Assembly: GCA_016208645.1 (NCBI GenBank)
Contig: JACQXP010000396.1
Location: 1 to 5,275 of the forward strand
Length of the DNA stretch: 5,275 bases
DNA from: Candidatus Methylomirabilota bacterium
GTDB taxonomy: Bacteria > Methylomirabilota > Methylomirabilia > Methylomirabilales > 2-02-FULL-66-22
Direction: 5' to 3'
The position numbers and the translations under genes were made by a program. The number at the start of each line of letters is the position of its first letter. Within the stretch, counting starts at the first letter, position 1. Of the stretch, positions 1 to 5,275 are shown piece by piece. The notes under the pieces were generated by a model that ran no database searches, had not been told where the DNA came from, and worked only from the letters and a program-made list of their open reading frames with translations.

Positions 1-867
<867 letters not shown>

Positions 868-887
868 GGTTCCACACTCCCTTGAAA

Positions 888-975
888 CAACAGGCCAGGA
901 TGCCAGGAGGCTGGGAGGCTAGGAAGCTGAGACCTGATCTGGCGTCCTAGCGTTCTAGCGTTATAGCTGTGTCGC
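888..975. repeat. Array of degenerate 8-bp units in two opposed arms
   Basis: The spacer upstream of the HtrA gene is built almost wholly of octamers in register. On the plus strand four units at 896-927 fit YRGGADGC (for example CAGGAGGC, TAGGAAGC). After a 16-bp centre, three units at 944-967 fit GTHMTAGC (GTCCTAGC, GTTCTAGC, GTTATAGC), which is the reverse complement of the same theme. Decayed units seem to extend the register to 888-895 and 968-975. The arms can pair imperfectly, with GCTAGGA at 919-925 exactly complementary to TCCTAGC at 945-951, so a transcript could fold into a branched hairpin. The array sits between two minus-strand genes. It may be an intergenic repeat family, a processing or attenuation element, or a leaky terminator; the sequence does not decide. 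There is no T-run after the hairpin on either strand. Confidence 0.75.
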
Positions 976-986
976 CTTCTCGCCCG

Positions 987-1202
987 TTAGTGGCAGCCGC
1001 CGGACGGCCTAGTCGCGGGGGCTCCCGCCTTCGTCGGAGCCGGAGCACCGTGCCCGGCATGTTCGTCGGCCGGCTCATCTTTGCGCTTCGACCCGTGCTG
1101 GTGGCCCCCGTGCCCGCCGCAGCCCATGCCGAACATGTGCATGGCCACGAAGATCCCGCCCAGCACGATCCAGAGACCGTAGTTCGAAAGAAACTCTGCC
1201 AT
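987..1202 (-). CDS. DUF2933-like small His/Met/Cys-rich membrane peptide
   Basis: This 71-residue protein has one predicted transmembrane helix at about residues 8-26 and then a very metal-ligand-rich stretch, HMFGMGCGGHGGHQHG (residues 22-37). A hydrophilic tail follows with two more His (48, 51) and the C-terminus ends Gly-Gly-Cys-His. Visible candidate ligands are His22, Met23, Met26, Cys28, His31, His34, His36, His48, His51, Cys70 and His71. The pattern of one helix followed by MHMFGMGCGGHGGH resembles DUF2933 proteins, short membrane peptides often found near metal-resistance genes. Their biochemical role is not established to my knowledge, so copper, zinc or nickel binding is inference. 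The ATG at 1202 is backed by a strong GGGGAGGG ribosome-binding site about 6 bases upstream. The next gene on this strand is the HtrA protease, 119 bp downstream across the octamer array. Assignment to DUF2933 is by eye. Confidence 0.82.
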   Translation of the reverse strand: MAEFLSNYGLWIVLGGIFVAMHMFGMGCGGHGGHQHGSKRKDEPADEHAGHGAPAPTKAGAPATRPSGGCH

Positions 1203-1660
1203 GATCGTCCCTCCCCTCGATCCCCGCAGGGATCCTGAAAGTTTCCTCTGCCTATGGAGATGAGCAACCGGGATGCCAGAGTTGGCCGGACCCCATCCAG
1301 GATCCGCGAGCGGGCGTATCCCCTTGATTTTTCAAGCAGGATCGAAACGGGTGGCTGCGGGCAGAAGGGAAGATTCGGGAGAGCGCAACCTCAGGCTTGA
1401 CGATTTGGCAAGACGCTCTCTTGTCCCTCTGAGCTGGGCCGACAGAATGTCAATGGCCAGCAGGCAGGATCACCACCTACGCGAGTGATCGAATCGTCCG
1501 GACAGGCAGCGTGACATCTGTGATGGCATGGGAGATAAGAGGCGATTCGAATCGGAGAAGTGGCGACCACTCGACTCCTTGCCCTCGCCTATATCGTCCT
1601 GCGGTCATCAACCTCGTTGAAAGGGACCACCGGCCTCCGGGTCGTGCCCGCAAAAAACCC
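1203..1660. other. Long spacer without a convincing gene
   Basis: About 460 bp separate the His-rich peptide gene from the merR promoter. Open frames exist on both strands, but they lack a convincing ribosome-binding site and their translations resemble no known family. Two short perfect inverted repeats are visible: GATCCC-CGCA-GGGATC at 1219-1234, just upstream of the peptide gene's ribosome-binding site, and CTTGA-TTTT-TCAAG at 1323-1336. The first falls in the likely 5' leader of the peptide gene and could be an operator or leader hairpin. No good sigma-70-type promoter was recognised for the minus-strand gene. The rest could hold unrecognised regulatory DNA, a small RNA or a gene remnant. 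Confidence 0.5.
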
Positions 1661-1692
1661 TTGCATTTCCAGTCGACTGGAAGGCCTATATT
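1661..1692 (+). promoter_or_regulatory. MerR-type promoter of merR with 20-bp spacer
   Basis: The -35 element TTGCAT (1661-1666) and the -10 element TATATT (1687-1692) are separated by 20 bp rather than the usual 17. Spacers of 19-20 bp are the hallmark of promoters activated by MerR-family proteins, which untwist the DNA when bound to their signal. The spacer is largely filled by the palindrome at 1667-1682. Transcription would start near 1699, leaving a leader of about 34 bases before the ATG at 1733. It points toward merR only, which implies autoregulation. Confidence 0.87.
1667..1682. promoter_or_regulatory. MerR-family operator, perfect 16-bp palindrome
   Basis: TTCCAGTCGACTGGAA is a perfect inverted repeat lying between the -35 and -10 elements, exactly where MerR-family dimers bind. 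The half-site ACTGGAA(GG) resembles operators of metal-sensing members such as CueR/HmrR. The metal cannot be read from the operator alone. Confidence 0.86.
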
Positions 1693-1732
1693 CTGCGGGA
1701 ACGGTGAGAAGTCCCTCCTGAGGAGGCAACCC

Positions 1733-2194
1733 ATGCGGATCGGTGAGCTGGCCAAGGAATGTGGCGTCAATCCCAAGACCATCCGGTACTACGAGGCGTT
1801 TGGCCTCCTGCCTAAAGCGGCGCGGGTACCCTCGGGACACCGGACCTCCTCGGAGCGGGACCTCCAGCGCCTCCGATTCATCCGCCGGGCCAAGCAGATC
1901 GGCCTCCCCCTGGCGAGCATCCGGCAGATCACGGCCTATGCGGACACCGGAAGCTGCCAGCATCTGCGCCCCCGCCTCAAGGAACTGATCGCCGCGCAGC
2001 TCGCCGAGATCGAAACCCGGATAAAGGACCTCCGGGTCCTGCAGCGGGAACTCCAGGGACACTATGCATCATTGTGCCGGCCTCAGGCACCGGCGCGAAG
2101 CGGCGCAGGCTGCTCGTGCCTGGATGGGCCAGCCCAGAAGACCGCCACAGATTGCCGTGTAATCTTGGGGCCCCTGGCGGTTCAAGCGCACTGA
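1733..2194 (+). CDS. MerR-family transcriptional regulator, probably metal-sensing
   Basis: This 153-residue protein begins with a classic MerR winged helix-turn-helix: MRIGELAKECGVNPKTIRYY at residues 1-20, then EAFGLLP, the wing around SGHR (34-37) and DLQRLRFIRRAKQIGLPLASI (43-63). A long dimerisation helix runs from about 76 to 113. Cys75 in GSCQHL lies where ZntR/MerR relatives carry the first metal ligand. Cys115 lies at the end of the dimerisation helix and Cys127/Cys129 (CSC) follow in the C-terminal loop, so a thiolate-rich site, perhaps for a divalent metal, is plausible. Cys75 to Cys115 is some four residues longer than I recall for ZntR, and the metal is unknown. The ATG at 1733 has AGGAGG six bases upstream; the same frame is open further upstream, but that part overlaps the promoter. 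The gene converges on the propeller-encoding gene, with 31 bp between the stop codons. No target gene lies downstream on its strand. Confidence 0.93.
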   Translation: MRIGELAKECGVNPKTIRYYEAFGLLPKAARVPSGHRTSSERDLQRLRFIRRAKQIGLPLASIRQITAYADTGSCQHLRPRLKELIAAQLAEIETRIKDLRVLQRELQGHYASLCRPQAPARSGAGCSCLDGPAQKTATDCRVILGPLAVQAH

Positions 2195-2225
2195 CCGCCC
2201 TGCCGCCAACGCCCGACACCTTCCC

Positions 2226-2897
2226 TCACCATGAGGGATGCTGGGCCCGCGCCAGCCCCGGGGTGAGATTCCGTTCGCCATTCCCGTCGGCCCGCACCAA
2301 GAACAGGCCCATGCGACCATCCCTATGGGATTCAAAGATCACCGACGCGCCGTCGGGAGACCAGGACGGGTGCTTGTCGTCCATGCCGTTGTCGGTGAGC
2401 CGGCGCAAACGGCGGCCGTTGGCCAGCATCGTCAGGACTTCGAACGTCTGGCCGGGGCCGCGATTGGACTCGAACAGGATCCGGCTCCCGTCCGGCGACC
2501 AGTAGGGATGCCCATCCCACGCCGGGTGATCGGTGAGGCGGCGGACCCTTCCGCCGCCGGCGTCCATCACGTAGATCTCGCGGTTCCCGTCCCGGTCCGA
2601 GGAGAAGGCAATCCGTCCTCCATCGGGTGACCAAGCCGGGTCCCCATCGTTGAAGCGGCCGTCGGTCAAGTAACGCATCCCACCGCTCTCCACATCCAGG
2701 AGGGCGATGGCAATGTTGCGGACCCCGGGCGGAACCGTCTCGATGAGCAGCCTCCGCCCGTCGGCGGACCACGACCGGGGATAGTCCCACACGGCATTCT
2801 CGGTCAGGCGGCGACGGCCACCGCCGTCGGCATTCACAAGATATATTTCCGCTTCGGCGCCGATTCCCGAGACGTAAGCGATGCGGCGCCCGTCCGG
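2226..2897 (-). pseudogene. Out-of-frame remainder of the PD40/TolB-like beta-propeller
   Basis: This stretch of about 223 codons encodes the last five blades of a propeller whose first part lies in another frame of the gene to the right. The repeats are about 44 residues long with the PD40 pattern: WSPDG, then R-I-A/L-F-x-S, a variable turn, E/L-Y/L-x-V/M-D/N-A-D/G-G, then R-R-L-T-D/E and D-x-H-P-x-W-S. WSPDG or a close variant recurs, and the protein ends at HPSW, a natural blade boundary. No credible start codon or ribosome-binding site lies near its left limit, and the open frame extending beyond 2897 in this phase is a shadow of the upstream gene. It is therefore best read as the severed C-terminus of that gene, not an independent protein. 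Such propellers usually mediate protein contacts outside the cytoplasm. If the frameshift is a sequencing error, the fragment is part of one intact protein. Confidence 0.85.
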
Positions 2898-4699
2898 TCG
2901 TGCACCCCGGCCTCCGTCAGCCGCCGGAGACCCTTGCCTGCCGGATCCACCCAGTAGAGGTCTCCGTTGCCAGTCGCGGGCGAGGCCAACACCAACCCAT
3001 TCCCTTTGGGCGACCAGCCCGCCTCCTCCACGGGAAATCCCGGGAGCGGGCGGCGCAGGCCGGAACCGTCCGCCTCGATGATGGCAAGTTCCCCTCGCCC
3101 CTCGACCTCCGAGACAAAGCCAATGGGGGGAAGGCGGATCCCGCTTGCGGCCGACGCCATCCCCTGCGTGCTCAGCGGGAAGCTCAGGATGTAAAAGAGA
3201 ACGAGGATAAAGAGGCCCGCGGCGCCTGCCGGGGCGACGGCAAGCCGCCGGGGCCCAGCCGCGTGCCCGCCCGGCGGCCACAGGCGCCGCGATACAGCCA
3301 GCGATCCGATGAATCCCGCCAGGAGGACCAGGAGCTGGGCCAGGAAAAGAGCGCGAGCATTCACGACGATGATCGTCACACCCGACGCGGGCAGGCCGCT
3401 CCAAAGGGCCCGGAGGCTCTCGCCCACGCCGCCCCCCTGCTGCACGAAGTGATCCAGGTTATGCGCCAGGAACATGGCCCACACCAGGGGAACCAGGACA
3501 TAGGCGAGATCCGGCACCCACCAGGGCCCGCGATCGCCGGGATTCCCTGCCGGGGTTGCCAGACGGCACATCAGGGCGTAGGCGCCAAAGGGAAACAGCA
3601 CGCTGGTCGTGAGGAACGCCAGAGTGTATCGGGGAAAACTCTGCAGCCAGCCCTCCGCGAACCCGAACATCACGAGGATCTGGAACAGGGAGACGCCGTA
3701 GAGCGCCAGGATCACGGCCGCCTCATCCGTGCGCCGTACCCGGCTCGAGACGAGTGTCTGCCCTGGCCAGGTGAGGTCCAGGCGGAATCCCGCTCCGCGG
3801 GGCCAGCGCGCGCACTCCAGGCAGTAGTGGCAGTGAACGTTCCGGTCCATCTGGTATGGCTGCTCCAGCAAAGGACAGGGCTCCGGCCGACCCCCGCTCG
3901 GACGCGAAACCCGCGTCCCGGATTCCGCTCTTCCAGGCCGCGCCGCGAGCCGCCACGGGCTGAGCATCCCAAAGAGGCCCAGCATCCCGCTGATGGGACA
4001 GAGATACCGGCAGAATGCCCGCCGCTCGAAGACGAGGGCGGCCGCCACGGCCACCAGCGTGAACGCCAGGAGGAACAGGGCTGTTCCCCTCGCGCTCATG
4101 GCGATGTCCCAGTAGGTGAATGCCCAGGTGATGGCGAGGAATGCCAGGATCTGGAGCCAGGCATTCCGGAGCACCCGGGGCAGGCGGCGGCGTAAACCAG
4201 CAAACCGTTGGACCCAATCCCCGACGGCCGCGGGCGGGCAGGCCAGACACCAGATCCGGCCGCCCAGAAGGGTGAGGAGCGCCAGGGCAGGCCACCACAG
4301 GCTCCAGGTGAAGCTGGCGGCGAGACTTCCGCCGCGTGACGGAGGGACCGCGAGACCCACGACGATCAGGAGGATGAACAGGAGGAGGGCGGGAATCTGG
4401 AGGAGGAGCGGGAAGCCGCGCCACAGCAAGAGCCGGCCGATCCATGGAACGCAGAGGAGGTCTAATCCCCTGCGTGTGGTCGGCCGGTCAGGGATCCTCG
4501 GCCGGCGGATAGCAAGAACAATGAGGCAGACGAGGGCGGCACCCGCGAAGGCCAGGCCCATCCGGTAGCGCGCCAGCTCGTCTACCGCCGTGCCGGGCAG
4601 AGGAACGATCTGGCCCCCGTGGGTGCCCCCTGCCCAGGCGATCGCCGGGAAAACAGCCGCGACCGCCGCCTCGGCCAGCAAAAAACGGAACAATACCAT
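2834..4699 (-). CDS. FesM/NapH-like polytopic 4Fe-4S membrane protein with a truncated propeller tail
   Basis: This 621-residue product resembles membrane polyferredoxins (FesM/NapH/NosR-like), which pass electrons at the membrane. A signal-like helix (about 5-23) and ten more helices (about 46-65, 97-118, 130-149, 181-201, 205-224, 326-346, 358-380, 397-415, 441-468, 489-512) are predicted. Arg-rich loops place all cysteine motifs in the cytoplasm: CLACPP (151-156), CRYLCP (230-235), Cys275-Pro, and Cys290/293/296. A fourth Cys expected before Pro300 is absent. AHNLDHF (412-418) supplies conserved-looking His. After the last helix the chain enters an extracytoplasmic PD40 propeller (from about 523), which is cut off after GVHDR (about 602); the last 19 residues are frameshifted and not propeller-like. 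The ATG at 4699 was chosen because it precedes the signal helix and lies 20 bp after the zinc-ribbon stop. Its ribosome-binding site is weak, so translational coupling is possible. The same frame is open up to 4933, but that part overlaps the zinc-ribbon gene. Confidence 0.85.
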   Translation of the reverse strand: MVLFRFLLAEAAVAAVFPAIAWAGGTHGGQIVPLPGTAVDELARYRMGLAFAGAALVCLIVLAIRRPRIPDRPTTRRGLDLLCVPWIGRLLLWRGFPLLLQIPALLLFILLIVVGLAVPPSRGGSLAASFTWSLWWPALALLTLLGGRIWCLACPPAAVGDWVQRFAGLRRRLPRVLRNAWLQILAFLAITWAFTYWDIAMSARGTALFLLAFTLVAVAAALVFERRAFCRYLCPISGMLGLFGMLSPWRLAARPGRAESGTRVSRPSGGRPEPCPLLEQPYQMDRNVHCHYCLECARWPRGAGFRLDLTWPGQTLVSSRVRRTDEAAVILALYGVSLFQILVMFGFAEGWLQSFPRYTLAFLTTSVLFPFGAYALMCRLATPAGNPGDRGPWWVPDLAYVLVPLVWAMFLAHNLDHFVQQGGGVGESLRALWSGLPASGVTIIVVNARALFLAQLLVLLAGFIGSLAVSRRLWPPGGHAAGPRRLAVAPAGAAGLFILVLFYILSFPLSTQGMASAASGIRLPPIGFVSEVEGRGELAIIEADGSGLRRPLPGFPVEEAGWSPKGNGLVLASPATGNGDLYWVDPAGKGLRRLTEAGVHDRTGAASLTSRESAPKRKYIL

Positions 4700-4719
4700 T
4701 GCTGGCCCCGGGTCTTGAT

Positions 4720-4911
4720 CTACTTGCAGCACCCACCGCCACCGGATGCGCCCAGCCCTCGCCGGGTGCGGGCCAGCGCCCGCTTGAAGCGGTATTTCTC
4801 CGCGTGCTTCTCGGAGCAGAAGCGGCGACGCCCGAGTTTCACCGGATCCTCCGGCAAGGGTCCCCGACAGAAGGCGCATCGCTTCGCGCCAAACCACCAG
4901 CCCAAAGCCAT
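4720..4911 (-). CDS. Small zinc-ribbon (TRASH/DUF2116-like) protein with Gly-Cys-Cys tail
   Basis: This 63-residue basic protein has a compact zinc-binding motif: Cys12-x2-Cys15 in KRCAFCRGPLP, then Cys32-x3-His36 in RRFCSEKHAEKY. The spacing and the FCSEKH signature resemble TRASH/DUF2116-type treble-clef zinc ribbons, so Zn(II) or another soft metal is the likely ligand. A highly basic linker (about 41-51) is followed by GASGGGGCCK, whose vicinal cysteines could form a second thiol site. There is no signal peptide, so the protein should be cytoplasmic. The ATG at 4911 has an AGGAGG ribosome-binding site a few bases upstream. The gene lies 28 bp after the coiled-coil protein's stop and 20 bp before the polyferredoxin start, which suggests one operon. 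It could help load or protect metal centres of the Fe-S membrane protein, but this is inferred from position only. The longer open frame upstream has no support. Confidence 0.85.
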   Translation of the reverse strand: MALGWWFGAKRCAFCRGPLPEDPVKLGRRRFCSEKHAEKYRFKRALARTRRGLGASGGGGCCK

Positions 4912-4939
4912 TGCTCCTCCTTCCGACCCCCACCGCCTC

Positions 4940-5275
4940 TCAGGCGCGGGATGTCGTGGCTGCCGTGGCTCGCCCTTCGTCGAGCTGCGCCAAAACGTCG
5001 CGCAGGGCCTTCCGTTTTTCCTGACGCAGCCGACGGTACTCCTTCTCCGGGACCCGCCCCGGCTCATGCCCCGCCTCCAGTTCGGCCAGGGCTGCGACCA
5101 GCTCCACCTTGCGGAGCGCGAGCTCCGTCGGCCCGGGGGGGACCGCGGGCCGCGTGGCGACGGCGCCCACGCTGGGCGGGGTTGCAGGCGCATGGCTGGG
5201 TGCCCGCAGCACCACCCGACGCCGCCGCACGATGCGATACGTGACACCCGCCAGGATAAGCACACCCACCGAGGC
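4940..5275 (-). CDS. Small membrane-anchored coiled-coil protein (5' end probably off the window)
   Basis: The frame is open to the window edge and gives 111 visible residues. A hydrophobic segment, ASVGVLILAGVTY, is followed by basic residues (IVRRRR), as in an inner-membrane anchor with the rest in the cytoplasm. After a Pro/Ala-rich linker comes a charged helical region, TELALRKVELVAALAELEAG, then a turn and EKEYRRLRQEKRKALRDVLA. This helix-turn-helix with a 'G-x-V/I-x-E-x-E/D-Y-x-x-L-R' centre resembles cytoplasmic helical hairpins of CcmI-like cytochrome c biogenesis proteins and similar small membrane proteins. That hints at a cytochrome or redox operon upstream, but I cannot assign a family firmly. 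A GTG at 5269 could be the start, but only six bases lie beyond it and no ribosome-binding site can be judged, so I treat the gene as possibly partial. It is first in the visible minus-strand operon. Confidence 0.75.
   Translation of the reverse strand, partial: ASVGVLILAGVTYRIVRRRRVVLRAPSHAPATPPSVGAVATRPAVPPGPTELALRKVELVAALAELEAGHEPGRVPEKEYRRLRQEKRKALRDVLAQLDEGRATAATTSRA

Noticed and set aside
1273..1488. 71-codon plus-strand open frame in the long spacer
   Set aside because: Only a weak ribosome-binding site, no hydrophobic or motif pattern, and a composition expected of non-coding GC-rich DNA.
1477..1782. 101-codon minus-strand open frame covering the merR promoter and start
   Set aside because: It runs antisense through a clear MerR promoter and the first codons of merR, with no recognisable domain.
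2223..2237. Perfect 6-bp inverted repeat CCCTCA-CCA-TGAGGG overlapping the propeller stop codon, a possible bidirectional terminator between the convergent genes
   Set aside because: The stem is short, there is no T-run on either strand, and most of it lies inside the coding end of the propeller; chance is a sufficient explanation.
2890..2905. Programmed -1 ribosomal frameshifting to join the two propeller parts
   Set aside because: No slippery heptamer is present, and the residues around the junction (xHPxWS) are missing, which indicates a deletion rather than recoding.
2898..3404. Independent 392-residue propeller protein starting at 3404
   Set aside because: The part before about 2897 has no propeller pattern and overlaps the membrane helices and first blade of the upstream gene in a better frame.
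2900..4195. 431-codon plus-strand open frame opposite the polyferredoxin gene
   Set aside because: The translation is a low-complexity Arg/Pro/Gly/Gln-rich shadow typical of the antisense of GC-rich genes, while the minus strand encodes clear helices, cysteine motifs and propeller repeats.

Overview
This window is GC-rich DNA with tightly packed bacterial genes, strong Shine-Dalgarno sites and no visible mobile element, tRNA or CRISPR array. Protein style (Pro/Arg/Gly-rich linkers, a FesM/NapH-like polyferredoxin, a DUF2933-like His-rich peptide) suits a high-GC, Gram-negative-type environmental lineage. A candidate phylum such as Methylomirabilota/Rokubacteria is possible, but that is a guess from general resemblance and no marker gene is present.

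Layout. (1) 1-867, minus: N-terminal 289 residues of a DegP/HtrA-type periplasmic serine protease with an intact catalytic triad; its C-terminus lies off the window. (2) 868-986: intergenic spacer filled by an array of degenerate 8-bp units arranged as two opposed arms. (3) 987-1202, minus: 71-residue single-TM, His/Met/Cys-rich peptide resembling DUF2933 proteins. (4) 1203-1732: a 530-bp spacer with no convincing gene, ending in a textbook MerR-type promoter with an overlong 20-bp spacer and a perfect 16-bp palindrome. (5) 1733-2194, plus: a MerR-family regulator with cysteines suited to metal sensing, driven from that promoter and so probably autoregulated. (6) 2226-5275, minus: a likely operon, read from the right, of a small membrane/coiled-coil protein (5' end off the window), a 63-residue zinc-ribbon protein with a Gly-Cys-Cys tail, and a large polytopic 4Fe-4S protein continuing directly into a PD40/TolB-like beta-propeller.

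The last gene is the most notable part. It appears to encode an 11-TM FesM/NapH-like redox protein with cytoplasmic cysteine motifs fused to an extracytoplasmic propeller of about seven blades. The reading frame is broken inside the propeller. Comparing the broken blade with its neighbours shows 19 bp missing, with CCGG at the junction. One cysteine of the C-x2-C-x2-C-x3-C-P cluster also seems to be missing through loss of exactly one codon. The gene is therefore either decaying, specialised, or carrying assembly errors.

Taken together, the window looks like an envelope-stress and metal/redox neighbourhood: protease, His-rich membrane peptide, metal-type MerR sensor, zinc ribbon and Fe-S membrane protein. 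A functional link between the genes is inferred from proximity only. The MerR promoter points only toward merR itself, so no target among its neighbours can be assigned from the sequence.
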